Of a stretch of 64,000 nt of DNA, positions 31,960 through 43,345 are shown in pieces. Origin of the DNA: Fistulifera solaris (lineage: Eukaryota > Bacillariophyta > Bacillariophyceae > Naviculales > Stauroneidaceae). The DNA is taken from assembly GCA_030295235.1 (NCBI GenBank), contig AP026149.1:1-64000 (forward strand). Direction: 5' to 3'. The position numbers and the translations under genes were made by a program. The first letter of the stretch is position 1, and each line of letters opens with the position of its first letter. The notes beneath the pieces are model-generated. The model saw only the letters and a list, made by a program, of their open reading frames with translations. It had not been told where the DNA came from and searched no databases.

Positions 31960-33379
31960 ATGACCATGGACGCATCGCATCTTCCAGGACTCGCCGGAAA
32001 GCACGTCAATGTCGCTATGATGACCAGCGGTGGCCTTGCCCCTTGCCTTTCGTCCAGCATCGCGCATCTTTTGATGGGCTGGATTCAAGCTCTCAAAGAA
32101 GGAAAAATCTCCGGATTGACTTTCCGCATGTACATTGGAGGGTACAAGGGTTTGCTGATCGGTGATTCCTTTGTCGTCCCTGAATCGGAATGGGAAATGG
32201 TCGATCAGCTCAATCAGTTGGGCGGTTCACCGATTGGAAATTCTCGTGTCAAGGTAAGAGCACGGAGAAGCTATTACCTTTTCTATATTAAAGAAGGCAA
32301 TTTCTCACCTTGCATTCTCCCGCAGTTGACCAACATTACGGACTGCATCAATCGTGGTTTTGTTCAGGAGGGAGACACCCCGTTGGAAGTCGCTTCGCAG
32401 ACTTTGTTGAAAGACCAAATTCACGTCCTTCATACCATCGGTGGTGATGATACCAATACCCAAGCCGCGCAGCTGTCGGCTTATTTGTTGGAAAAACATC
32501 AAGGCAAGGTGATTGTCGTCGGAATGCCCAAAAGTAAGTGAATCGAAATCAACCGGGTCGTTTTTTATGGCTATGACATGCATCTCATATGTTACGTCCT
32601 TCCCTCTTGCTTTCATCACAGCCATTGACAATGATGTATACCCTATTAAGCAAACATTTGGTGCACATACGGCGGCCAGCCAAGGTGCCAGGTTCTTCGC
32701 CAACGTCGTCAATGAATCGACGGCCAATCCACGTATGCTCATTTTGCACGAAGTCATGGGTCGTGATTCGGGTTATCTCACCGCGGCCACCGCGCAAAGC
32801 TACCGTGAAACATTAGCGTCGCAGCCTATGCATGGTAGTAGCTTTCCTTACTGTGCCCAAAAGGCTCGTGACATTCACGCTATCTGGATTCCGGAAGTCG
32901 CTTTGGATTTACATGCCGAAGGAGAGCGTTTGAAGAAAATCATGGATACGGTGGGATGCGTCAACGTTTTTTTTGGTGAAGGCACAGGTGTGCAAGAAAT
33001 TGTGGCTGAAATGGTCGCTCGAGGAGAAGAAGTGCCTCGTGATGCGTTTGGGCATGTTGTGTTGGCCAAGATTAAGCCTGCCGACTATTTCTCGAAACAC
33101 ATTGCCGAAATGGTCGGAGCTGAAAAGACTTTGGTCCAACGCAGTGGATACTTTGCGCGAAGCGCCGCGGCCGACACTTTCGATCAGGATTTGATCCAAA
33201 AGTGTGCATACGCCGGTGTCGCCAGTGCCATTGCAGGAGTTTCGGGATGTATGGGACAAGACGAAGAAAGAGGGGACGAAATTCGTGCCATTGAATTTGA
33301 ACGTATCAAAGGACACAAGCCCTTTGATGTTTTGCAGCCGTGGTTCCAACAGATGCTCAAAGAGATTGGACAAATGTAA
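31960..33379 (+). CDS. PFP: PPi-dependent 6-phosphofructokinase
   Basis: Three exons, 31960-32253, 32326-32533 and 32622-33379, all with GT-AG introns (72 and 88 bp), give 419 residues. The fructose-6-phosphate and phosphoryl-donor motifs are intact: MTSGGLAPCLSSS near the N-terminus, IGGDDTNTQAAQL near residue 150, MPKTIDNDVYPIKQTFG across the second splice, and EVMGRDSGYLTA. GGDD in place of GGDG, and the Lys of PKTIDND, are the known marks of pyrophosphate- rather than ATP-dependent enzymes. It interconverts fructose-6-phosphate and fructose-1,6-bisphosphate in glycolysis and gluconeogenesis. No N-terminal targeting peptide is seen, so cytosolic action is likely. An in-frame ATG two codons later (31966) is an alternative start. 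The frame is clean throughout. Confidence 0.93.
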
Positions 33380-33760
33380 ATCGTAGTATGACTTTTATTA
33401 AAACCTAATTACATCAAATGGGATGGGTTTACTCTTTCGTCATGAGTCATGGTCGTGTTATGGATTGATGAGGCGGTCTCAGAACCGGAGTCCCGCTAAG
33501 GCACGCGGCCCAAGTAGCGCGAAACTGGAAGCTGGTCGTGCTTTATTGAAAATCGTCGCACAAAAAAAACGCCACGTTTTCTTCTTACTCCGCCGCCACA
33601 AAAACATTCTCCGTTTCACGGAGTATTCCCCTCGATCCAGAAGATCGCGAGACGGAAGCTATATTGACGAGAAATTGTAATGATGCTTCGACCATCATCA
33701 ACTTTCGTGTCTTCCGGCGGCAATCACTAGGTCGCTTGTAAGCATATGCTTTGATGTGGC
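33380..33760. other. convergent intergenic region, PFP/HMG
   Basis: Nothing coding supported. It should hold both 3' UTRs. A basic frame at 33423-33680 looks like chance. Confidence 0.5.
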
Positions 33761-35107
33761 CTACGAGGGTGACGAGGGATTAGACGAGTCTTGAGGGTCA
33801 TCGGCGTTAGGAACTCTCGAGCCTTGTGCTAACGCAGCAATCAACTCAGAGTCCCCGTGAAGCGCGTGTTGTTGAGCGAGAGATGACTGAATCCCCAGCG
33901 GAAGGGATAATTGGGGGCTGAAAGCCGAACCTTGCTGCATTTGATTGGCGAGTAGAGCTCGTAGAAGCAAATCGTCACTTGAAGACATGAAAATACCTGC
34001 TGTCGAAGCACCAAGTTGGTTTCTTATAGGTCGGAAAGGCGATGATTCTTTTGCTTCTCCCATAGAGAGACGTTCTTGAAGGGTGGCGGCGGCGGCTCGT
34101 TGCTCAATCTGATGTGGCAACCATTGGTCTCCCCGAGACAGCAAGCTTGCATGGGAGAATATTCTATTGTTGATGTCAGTTCCGCTAGGCGGCAGAAACG
34201 ATATTGCTTGATCTTGCCTTTGCAAAAGCGGATTCCGTGCGGGACTTGCCTGTTGCGACAAAAGGAAGGTGCGCCGACGCAGCTCTTGCTCCAATATATC
34301 CGTGATCTGCTGCTGCCGAATACGCTCCTGCATCTCCAACAACGCGCGCAATTGTGCTGTATCGTCTTGTGACGCAGCTGCTTCTCTTAACGAATGTCTG
34401 TGCAACGCCGCCAGGTCGACGCCCACATCGGCTGGAATGCGAGAGAGCTGCTGTAGAAGCTGTTGCTGCAGTGATGCCTGGAGACCAGACGTGTTTTCCA
34501 GTTGCTGCTGTAACAACCGCTGGAGTAATAGGTTGTCCTCTCCATCCGGTGAAGCGTATGCATTTCTAGAAGTGCGTGCTGGTCGCTGAGGAGACAGCAC
34601 TGAACTGGGGGTCATACTGGGTCGAGGGCTAGATGCTGGGCCACCTGTTCCGTAACTAGAGGCTTGTACTGGTTGGAAAAAAAGATCTGGTAGAGCAGCA
34701 TGTTCATGGTTGCCTTCTCCCTGAGGATACTCTAGTTCGCTGGGTTTCGCGTCAGCTGGTACGGATGGACTTATACCTCGCTGCTTTGCCTTGTATGCAT
34801 CAACCTTCTCATGATACTTCACGGTCTCTTCCTCAGCCATCAAATTATATTTCTGTCGCTGATCTAGCGGCAGGCTCATCCAGCGTTTGCTGATTTCTGC
34901 TGACATGGCCAAGAAAGGACTCTTACCCGAAGAGTCTTGACTTTTTTTCGCCGCGCGTTCTTCAAGGTACCTTGATCTTTCTTCTCGAAAGAAGAGATTG
35001 TAAGCACTCAGAGGTCGCTTCGGTTTCTCGAGGGCACTGTGTTCTTGTTTTCTACGCTTTGCTTTGGGTCGGCCATCATCAACAGGCGAAGGTTTTCTGT
35101 CCGACAT
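33761..35107 (-). CDS. HMG-box protein with Gln-rich tail
   Basis: From ATG 35107 (MSDRKPSPVDDGRPKAKRRK) the product is 448 residues. A basic stretch resembling a nuclear localisation signal precedes one HMG box at about residues 29-110. The box has PKRPLSAYNLFFREERSRYL, then FLAMSAEISKRWMSLPLDQR, then KYNLMAEEETVKYHEKV. The remainder is low-complexity, Gln/Leu/Ser-rich and probably a disordered interaction region (LQRLLQQQLENTSGLQASLQ). HMG boxes bend DNA and serve in chromatin or transcription. Sequence-specific binding cannot be judged. The open frame extends 40 codons further up, but that part (MVFLDKRNRLFWYCLLCLF) looks like untranslated sequence, so I chose the later ATG. Confidence 0.85.
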   Translation of the reverse strand: MSDRKPSPVDDGRPKAKRRKQEHSALEKPKRPLSAYNLFFREERSRYLEERAAKKSQDSSGKSPFLAMSAEISKRWMSLPLDQRQKYNLMAEEETVKYHEKVDAYKAKQRGISPSVPADAKPSELEYPQGEGNHEHAALPDLFFQPVQASSYGTGGPASSPRPSMTPSSVLSPQRPARTSRNAYASPDGEDNLLLQRLLQQQLENTSGLQASLQQQLLQQLSRIPADVGVDLAALHRHSLREAAASQDDTAQLRALLEMQERIRQQQITDILEQELRRRTFLLSQQASPARNPLLQRQDQAISFLPPSGTDINNRIFSHASLLSRGDQWLPHQIEQRAAAATLQERLSMGEAKESSPFRPIRNQLGASTAGIFMSSSDDLLLRALLANQMQQGSAFSPQLSLPLGIQSSLAQQHALHGDSELIAALAQGSRVPNADDPQDSSNPSSPS

Positions 35108-37021
35108 GCTTTGGAGAAGCTTTGACTTTGAGATGTACGGCAGCGACTCTCGCAAATGAGAGGTGTCAGAAAACAAACACAAGAGACAATACCAAAAAAG
35201 TCGATTTCTTTTGTCGAGGAAGACCACCGTTTTTGCTCCGTGCCGTAAAAGTTGATAGCAGATAGCAGGTTATCTCTTTGGACAAGGCGATTATAGAGAG
35301 TCGCATTTCTATTCTACGATTTTGTTTTTAGAATGGCGTGAATTGTGCTGCGTGAATACCCCTGGATTGCTGAACGCTTGTCATCGGGTCAACTATTTGT
35401 TATCGACACCTTAAGATCAATTCAGTATTGACGAAGCCATAAAGAAGGTGTTCTTTTGCATACGTAAGCAGTAAATGGTACTCCAGTATCGTTTTTGTAT
35501 GAAACGCCTCAGCAACAAGCTAATTTCATAATAAACCTACATGAGACTCTAGGTCTCGGTTGGACAAGTTGGATGTCCAACGGCAGAAATGACACGACAT
35601 GCCATCGCTTACTTAGGAAATCAGGCTAGTTTGTTTCTAAATCCAATTCCTCATCCTATATTGTACCCGAGTAGACTGGTCAAGATTAGGCTTATACTTA
35701 TATAAGTTCTTGACACGAGTCAGAGATGGTACTACTCTTGTCTAGTGACACAAGCTCACAAGTTGCACCACGTCATCGCGCTACAATAGAAGAATGAACA
35801 GCCAGCAGAAATTCGAGACAATAAATTTTGCGAACAGAACCTATACCATTGTGACTTGTGACCTTCACACTCCACGCCTCATTCTTGCAGCTGGCTGATC
35901 AATTTTTACTCAAGTTTTTGCCTTTTAAAACGAAGAATGTATGGAGGACTCTTAGACGACTTGCCTTATACGAAAGATGAGCAACAGCAGCATCAGCAAA
36001 AGCTGGAGATGGGAATGAGAACCAAGGAAATACAGGAACACCTCTGGAATGTTCCAACAACAAATAGATCAAGATAAATCCAAAAGCTGAACAATATTTT
36101 TTGAAACAACAAAATAGTGTCGTTGTACAACTACTCCTCTTTGCAAAAGTTCCAACCGCATCCGCATCACATTTGAATGTCACGTTACCGTTATCTTGTT
36201 TGTCTAGGGCCAAAAAGACTCGCAAGACAGAGAAGTAGCAACAGTGGCTCAGAAAGCCGAAATCAAGTCAACAGCTTCAAGTACGGCTCTACTCGACGCT
36301 GCAGACACAGAAACGAATGAGAAAACATGCAATCCTTCCATTTCTACCGCGGAACAACACACACAGTGATAACACCATGACGATTACAATCCTTTCCTTC
36401 CGTATGATTTACTGGAATGCTGTACTGGGAACAAATGGCAAGTTTAGGAAAATTGGCTCAAGAATCAGCCGAAAAACAGAAGGACAAGACATTGAAGTGA
36501 TAACAATTCCGGGACTCTTGATCAAAATAGTAACTTGTCACTGAGAGGCGGTTCAAGAATAAATGATAAATAAATGTGTTTGAGAAAATTGAATGATAAA
36601 ATAAGCCTAAAGGTTCAAAATGTGTTATGAATTCACTGGCATGGTAAAACTTGTTGTGATTCCTAATTTTACGGCGATGGGAAGTGAGAAGCTTTGCTAT
36701 GGCCACCAAAGGAGAATATGTTACTCCCTTGTGGCCACCACCAACTACCAACGTTAAACCGGGTGCCGGTACGATGAAGATCGTGGGAACTTTGCGGCGT
36801 TCCGTGGAGTACTTTCCACTGTCAGACTGACGTAACAATCAACTGGATCGCTGACTTTGCTGACGTGGTGGTTTTTTGTGATCCACTTTCAACTTTTAAC
36901 AGAAATCCGAACTCGATTTTCTCCCTCCATTTTTTGACCTAATTCCAATTCAAACCAACGGTCGTTGCAACATAAAAAAGACACGAACAAATCGTCCCTT
37001 TTAAAGTATCCAGAATTCCAC
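35108..37021. other. 1.9-kb divergent intergenic region
   Basis: Separates the HMG-box gene (leftward) from the acidic secreted protein (rightward). I looked at frames on both strands (for example 35899-36225 and 36458-36838, both minus) and found none with protein-like composition or a recognisable motif. Confidence 0.5.
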
Positions 37022-37504
37022 ATGCTACGACAATCACACTTTTGGAGCCTAACCGTTTCATTGGGAATACTGACAGCCGTCAGTATTGCATCTGCAACGA
37101 TTTCTCTCGGTGATAACGCTTTCAATGCCAAGAAAGTGCCTTTCGAGACGCTCGACGATACAGACGTTGATACTGATACGGAAACTGATGAGTCTTCCTG
37201 TGATCTAGAAGATGATGAGGTACAACAGGGGGAACAGGCTTTCCGAAAAGAAGAAAGCGTACATGAAGTAAAGGAGCAGCAGGTCAGCCAGCGTCAGCAA
37301 GCGCAAGAGACGGAGAACATGGCGGCGGCAAGCGAAACCGTTTCCATTAACGATGATACTGTTTGCGAGGTCCAGGAAGAACCAGATGTGGTCAAGGAAG
37401 AGATGATAGCGATAATTACTGTTAAGAATGAAACCGCTTGGGAGTGGCCCGATCTTTTCACAAGGATCAATAGGTTTCGTTTCTCCGAGCGACTTGAAAT
37501 TTAA
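37022..37504 (+). CDS. acidic secreted protein
   Basis: About 160 residues from ATG 37022. The start MLRQSHFWSLTVSLGILTAV followed by SIASA is a good signal peptide. The mature part is very acidic and Gln/Glu-rich (DDTDVDTDTETDESSCDLED, then EEPDVVKEEM) with just two Cys, and ends with a short aromatic, basic tail (WEWPDLFTRINRFRFSERLE). I recognise no family. An earlier in-frame ATG at 36965 would bury the signal peptide, so I prefer the later one. Such acidic secreted proteins can bind cations or wall material; that is only a suggestion. Confidence 0.55.
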   Translation: MLRQSHFWSLTVSLGILTAVSIASATISLGDNAFNAKKVPFETLDDTDVDTDTETDESSCDLEDDEVQQGEQAFRKEESVHEVKEQQVSQRQQAQETENMAAASETVSINDDTVCEVQEEPDVVKEEMIAIITVKNETAWEWPDLFTRINRFRFSERLEI

Positions 37505-37880
37505 ATAACGCTCGAAGCATTCTGCTTACTAGGACTTATTTTCGGCATTGTAGATCGCGCTTTCAGTAACTGTGCGCATATGATTTCAAATAAAGGAGTA
37601 TGATCGTTAATAATAAACACCCCTTCATAGTCGTTCTTCGAGCCTGCGAGAAAACATTCGTGTCACGCTACATCAAGTGATGGTTGTTTATAGCTTGCAA
37701 GACAAGAAAATGATCAAAGTAGTAGCTGTATGCGCCTGGAAATTGTATATACTCAATGATAGTGCTCCTTTCGCGCTCGTAAGAAATTTCTTGCAATCAG
37801 AGGGAGCGAGTCCGCTCGCGCTCTTTCGCTCGAGAGCTTCAGAAAATGCCTTTCCAACAAAAAAAGCTGAGGCAACAGGT
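37505..37880. other. convergent intergenic region
   Basis: 376 bases between two convergent genes. A small inverted pair of CGAGCGAAAGAGCGCGAGCG type sits near 37805-37835. No gene seen. Confidence 0.45.
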
Positions 37881-39621
37881 TCATCCCTTAGACTTGCTGG
37901 CAGCTGGGACCAAAGGTTTTGGATCTCGAAACGACGAATTCGTCCGCAACGAAAGATAGACGAGAATGATTCCGACAATTATGGAATCAGCAAGCGCGGA
38001 ATACTTGAACAAAAGCACAGTCCCATAATTGTGTTGCAGTTTGCCACCCAAAATGGCACCCAGCGATTGACCCAAACCACCATACATGGCATTCAAGAAC
38101 ATCAGCATTGTGGCATGTAAGCCAGGGGGCGACACTTTGTGTGCGTAAATAGTCCCTGAACTCCAAAAGGCGGCAAAGGTAACGCCGCGCAACGCCTCAG
38201 CCGGAAGTCCCTGCAGTGGGGTTCGCATGTAGGCGTAAATCAAAAAGCGTGCTACATAACTTAGCAAAGATAGCACAAAGACACGATCCACACCCAGTGC
38301 TTTACTCAGACGGCCTAATCAAGAGGGTCAAGTTAGTCAGAATGGATCATCATTGACCCATTCCCTCCGTAAAAATACGTACCACTAAACCAGAACATGG
38401 GGGCCCCGGCTAAGCTCGATACTAATCGACTTAAACCCATCTCTTTACCCGTACCGCCGACTTCGCGAAGACGCACATAGGCAAAGTTCTCAATCACCCC
38501 GCTGGAAATACCGACGACAAGGACGAGAAAAAAGAAAAAGAGCACGTCGGTGTTGTGAAATAGGAGACTGAGACCCTGCAGAGTGGCATTAGGCGCAGCG
38601 GTGGACGTTTCGGTTTTCTGTCGTGCTTGTTCCTTGTCTTTCTTTTTCGCTTTCGCAACTGTCTCCGATATCAGAGCCTTTCTGGCTTTCTCTTCTTGTT
38701 GCTGCTGTACGTCTAATCGTCGGAAGGCTTGAATGCACAACCAGGTCGGTAGTGACAAGGCAGCGTACGTAAAGAAAAGAAGTTTGTATCCGGTGAGGCT
38801 TTGCCAAAACTTATCGAGGAAGCGGATTGCCTGTCGCACATACGAGCTGGAAAATTGTTCCGCCAACCAAACTTCAAGTTCTGGGTGTGTAGTCGTATCG
38901 CGGAAATGAATTTGCTTTGATTTTGACAGCAATACACCCACCAAGCTGCTTCCCAAACCAAATCCCATTTGACCCCACAGACGCAAGCGCCCATATTGTG
39001 TTTTGTCGGGTATATGATCGAGCACCATACTATCGAGTAGCGACTTTACCGGCGCATTAAACAACGCCGTCACAAAGACCATGGCCATGATGAATTTAGC
39101 ATCATCGCGACACGCTAAGAGCAATTGTCCGACGAGTGAAACTAGAAACGTGAGTTGCAAAATCAAGAACGGATTTTGCAACTGATCGGCTAAAAGTCCC
39201 CACACAGGTGCCACAATAAAGGTAGTTGCGGGCTTGACGGCACCGAGAAGACCGATAATTTGTCCACCGTGTCCCAAAGAATCGTAGTACACGGGTAAGT
39301 AGGGCATTAAACTTCCAAGAGATCCGTAATAGCACAAAAAGAGAGAGCGTATCAGGAAGTTGATGGGAATACCAGAAAATGTCGTCTTTGCTGGTGTTCT
39401 CGTTGCCGCATCAGAGACTTTGGGAATTGCTGAATGATTCAGAGGCCGGCGCACGAACGTTTTGGGCACAAGGGATCGTGGCGATCGGGCTTGTGAATCG
39501 GCATGACAACTGATGGGGCAAAGACAAAAATTGCCATCGATACCGATAGTAATAAAAACTCTCTTAGGCGCCTTCTCCCCATTATTCTCCCACTCTCACT
39601 GCTGTTTCTAAGTTTCAACAT
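37881..39621 (-). CDS. MFS transporter, MFSD6/MFS_1-like
   Basis: Reads leftward with one 68-bp intron (38315-38382) joining FWFSG to RLSKALGVDRVFVL. About twelve hydrophobic segments are visible, in two halves divided by a charged loop (RRLDVQQQQEEKARKALISE). The motif GLLADQLQNPFLILQ sits after the second segment, where MFS proteins have GxxxDRxGRR, and GRLRLWGQMGFGLGS marks the MFS_1-like/MFSD6 group. The substrate is unknown. The main frame has no ATG at its upstream end. The ATG at 39621 (MLKLRNSSESGRIMGRRRLR) is in a second frame, which joins the first after a one-base slip at the run 39460-39463. That second frame also supplies a hydrophobic, signal-like stretch (FLLLSVSMAIFVFA). Product near 555 residues. 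Confidence 0.8.
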
Positions 39622-39945
39622 GATGGGAAAGAAACCTGTAAAGGTTGTTTTACGACAGCAACCGCTTTGGATATTAATCATCGGATTGCAAATAGGGAAA
39701 ATCGGGTCGCGTCCGTTGAAATTATTTGCGCTAAACTCGTGACTGAAGTAATCATTCTACTTTTTAGATCAGAGTTTTCATGTCGTGACAAAGACAGCTA
39801 AAGTATTAAAATTAAACCAGAGCGTAGGAACAAAGAGCACCACCACAACAATACTTCAAGCGCGGAAACATTTGTGGCTGGCTCAGGCCGATGATGACAA
39901 CGATAGAAATCGTTTTCAACGAAGTTTGCAGCTGACAGGAGTATG

Positions 39946-40211
39946 TGTTGGCTTCTCACAAAACTATCGCCGAAAAACAAGAAAAGACTTGAATTGCAAT
40001 AGAAAGGAGAATTAGTAAAAAGATTACGTAAAAGAATATTTTGCTTGAGGACCGCAGTTGGCGAGTTGGTCATTTTGATTGTTGAATGTGTATAGGAGTA
40101 ATATGTAGATTGGATATGTAAGTGCCGATGATTGCAACGGAAGAAGATTCATTAGGATTCAGGGGCGGCAATCACGGACACGGGAATGAATGAATCGTAG
40201 GTCGGTCAACA
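39946..40211 (-). repeat. LTR of copia relic (3' LTR)
   Basis: 266 bp. Pairs with 42806-43071. Confidence 0.92.
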
Positions 40212-40270
40212 CTCTCCCCTAATTCAGAGCGAAGGAATGGATTACAAAGAAGACCGACAGAGTAAAAAGG

Positions 40271-40680
40271 TTAGGGTGGGTGGGTGCGGACTTGAATGAC
40301 ATGGCCCATGAGACGATGACAGTGACGTGAATGGAGAACCCAACCAAGAGGTTTGGTAAGATCATCAGAAGGATTGATGATACCGGGGAGAAAGAGGAGA
40401 ACAATGTCGCCTTGTTCTTTCCATTGTTGGATGGCAAAGAATTGGATCGCAATATGACGAGATCGATCGGTAGGAATCTTGGCATTCACCATGTTGATGG
40501 CTGACTTGTTATCACAGTACAATGGGGTAGGAGCAGTTTGCGGGAGGCCAAGTTCATGAAGAATTGCACGAAGATAGCGAGCGTGTTTGGCTGCAGTAAC
40601 CGCGGCATAGAATTCAGCTTCTGTAGAACTTGTAGCTGTAAGAGGCTGCGTTTTGCAACGATATGAGACACATCCGGCCG
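40271..40680 (-). pseudogene. copia RNase H part of relic
   Basis: Reads YCDNKSAINMVNAKIPTDRS, RHIAIQFFAIQQWKEQGDI and PGIINPSDDLTKPLG, the C-terminal end of copia RNase H. Fossil. Confidence 0.8.
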
Positions 40681-40857
40681 GCCATCATGAATGCATAACC
40701 GGTGGTAGAGCTGACGGTTACGAAGATCGTTGGCATGGGCAGCATCAATGAAACCAGTTAACTGACAACCGGAAGCAAGGTCAGGGAATGTCGGTAGGGA
40801 GGCATCGATTGAGACTGACGGAATGAGACACGGAGGTAAAGAAGCAACAGTGGAAAT

Positions 40858-42699
40858 TCAATGAACTGCTGCTGCATAGGAATGAAAGATGGACTTTGAC
40901 TTGGAGTCGTCCGGGACTTTGATTGAGTATAGGCCAGCTTCAAACGAATCATCGGCAAGCTCGTCATCATCGCTATCAGTCGCTTCATCAACGTCAGTGA
41001 GGTCGATTGCACTGACGGCTGTAGGTTGCATCAGTTTGCGAAACAGTTTGACAAGTTTGTTCGCAGGAGCAGATGAATTGCATTTATCTTTGGCGTCGGT
41101 GCGAGCCGGGCTGTCGGGGGCCATGAGATATTTATCCAGAGTTTCAACTAACTGATCACCTTTGTACTTGTGGCGAAGACTGACAATGCAACGTTCGTCT
41201 CTAGTCACACGATTAAGGTAGGAATTGTACTTGCAGTTGTTGATGAAGATGTCAAGTTCAGCTTCATCGTCCAAGGAAGAGTTGATGTTGGAGATGTACA
41301 CACGCAGCTGGAGATAGTCATTGAAGAGCTTGTAGAATTCCAGCATCAAGCGATCGCGTTGCTTTGGGTAAGACGTGATGAGCGTGGACGACTCGCGGGT
41401 AGAATGCAGGATGCGAAGGGAATAAGATTGCTTTCAATGCAACATAGCCATCGTTTTCAGCAGCATGAACAATGTAATGGAGACGACTGTTAGGGGGGAA
41501 ACATGTTGCGTTTCATCAGAAGGCGTTGAAGTGGGCCAGCCATGTTTGCAACCATCATCGTCATGGTGCTGGGAAGGTCGTCGTTTGCATTGTCACCGAT
41601 TGTGAAAACGCATTTTCCACCATGATCAGGGCGGAAACAATAGATCGGATGACAGTAAAAGCCGTCGTCATGACAGGCTTGCATAAACTTTTGATACCAG
41701 TTGCGGACGCCAGCATGGGTATCATCATCGCAAGAAACCATGGCCTTGAAAAGCTTTTCTCATTTGGGACTGGAACTTTTACAAACACTGTCCCATCGGC
41801 AAGAACTAGTTTGTCAAGGCCTTCTATATGATACATGTATCCTGAACTATACGGAGTCTTGACAACAGAACCAAGAATGAGACCACCTTTCTGCTTGTTC
41901 TGATAGCGGGAGCGTACATCAGCAGGATTGTTCAAGTAAAGCATAGACATTGGAATGGGACTGGGATTGATACCAGCTGCGGCGGTCGGACTTTCAACGG
42001 CAGCGGTTGGACGGTAGGCAGCTGCAAAACGCCATCGCTAGATCGTTTGCAGAAGGAGGAGCAGGAATAGCACCAGCAACAGCTGCAGCAATATCAGCGG
42101 CAGTGAGAACATGCGGTGCAACAGGAGGGGCGACAGCGGTAGTCGAGAACTTATTCCAATCGAGATAAGTAATCAGTCCAGTCGTTTAGGTCAATGAAGA
42201 AGTGACTGGTTCCGACCTGAATCTCAACAGCAGGCTTTTGGTTCACAATTGCATTGACAACAGCAGCGGTAAGGTTCGTTTTGTTCAAGCGATGTTTGAT
42301 TTTCTTAACATCGGTGAACATTGGCGCTGCAGTCAAGAGAGGCATGATAATTGTCGTGTCCGAAGTCTGGGAGGCACGAGGAGTAATCAATTCATCACAA
42401 ATAATGCGACGAATCATGGCGAGAAGTTCAGTATCGCCGAGCAACTCAACAGGAGACTCAGGATCAACAAACAAGCGATGGGAATCCGGGATTGGTTCAC
42501 CATAGTTGATGTTCAAATGAACATGCAATTTTTCATGGTGACCATGAGGAAGGAACTTGACCACGAACTTCGGAAGTTCAGGGACAACGTTGGAGGCTCG
42601 CGGCAGCAGAGGCGAGGGTAGAAGCAATTGACATTCCAAACAAAGGAGAGGAAGAGGGCAAAGGCAGGCGAGGTGCGCAAGGAAAAAGGAAACTGGCAC
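40858..42699 (-). pseudogene. gag-like part of copia relic
   Basis: The minus-strand frame 42151-42699 carries FVVKFLPHGHHEKLHVHLNI, and 40858-41349 carries an acidic helical part (ELDIFINNCKYNSYLNRVTR). Composition fits CoDi gag proteins; the order within the element agrees. Fossil, broken. Confidence 0.5.
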
Positions 42700-42805
42700 A
42701 GTGAAGATAAAACTTCGAATACGCTTGTAATTTACAATTCAGCGCACTAACCGTAGTAGTCTGCGATCCTTGTAAATCAGGAAGAGTATTCTGGGCTCTA
42801 TAACC

Positions 42806-43071
42806 TGTTGGCTTCTCACAAAACTATCGCGAAAAACAAGAAAAGACTTGAATTGCAATAGAAAGGAGAATTAGTAAAAAGATTACGGTAAAAGAATATT
42901 TTGCTTGAGGACTGCAGTTGGCGAGTTGGTCATTTTGATTGTTGAATGTGTATAGGAGTAATATGTAGATTGGATATGTAAGTGCCGATGATTGCAACGG
43001 AAGAAGATTCATTAGGATTCAGGGGCGGCAATCACGGACACGGGAATGAATGAATCGTAGGTCGGTCAACA
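42806..43071 (-). repeat. LTR of copia relic (5' LTR)
   Basis: 266 bp, nearly identical to 39946-40211. Confidence 0.92.
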
Positions 43072-43345
43072 GTATGCGACCCCATTCCTCCCGGTGCCAA
43101 CCCCAGAGTGTGTCGAACGGTAATTGGCACTGGTATCTCTCTAGATGCTAATGGAGAGAACTTTAATGCGTGCTCCAAATATGGAGGACTACATGGTTTC
43201 CGCAACGGATTGTCGAGATGTGGCTGAAGCGAATGGCAAGACTGTAGGCTGGCAGTACGGCTGTAGGATTGATACCCAGAGTGTGTGTGCTTTTCTTTGT
43301 GAAGTTGATGTCGATGGCCAGCGTTACGAATCTTTGCCCGAGTGA

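Larger units (their letters stand above)
39946..43071 (-). mobile_element. copia (CoDi-type) relic, minus strand
   Basis: Two 266-bp LTRs with canonical TG...CA ends (TGTTGG...CAACA) differ at only about three sites. A 5-bp target duplication GTATG flanks the element (39941-39945 and 43072-43076). Inside, on the minus strand, are a gag-like part (about 42151-42699) and a copia RNase H part near the 3' end. At only 3.1 kb the element is far shorter than a full copia element and is broken, with several breaks. LTR similarity points to a recent insertion. Confidence 0.88.
39785..43345 (+). pseudogene. unidentified host reading frame split by a copia relic
   Basis: An open plus frame left of the element (39785-39945, ending DDDNDRNRFQRSLQ) continues in frame after the right target duplication with CDPIPPGANPRVCRTVIG and DANGENFNACSKYGG. 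The frame then changes to YMVSATDCRDVAEANGKTVG, WQYGCRIDTQ and SVCAFLCEVDVDGQ, with a stop at 43345. Several Cys suggest a secreted protein. There is no good ATG at the left, so exons may be missing. Family not recognised; support is weak. Confidence 0.3.

Noticed and set aside
36458-36838. 126-codon minus-strand frame between HMG and the acidic protein
   Set aside because: No protein-like segment, no signal or motif, and AT-rich low-information composition.
37677-38120. 147-codon plus frame over the MFS 3' end
   Set aside because: Antisense to the conserved second exon of the MFS transporter.
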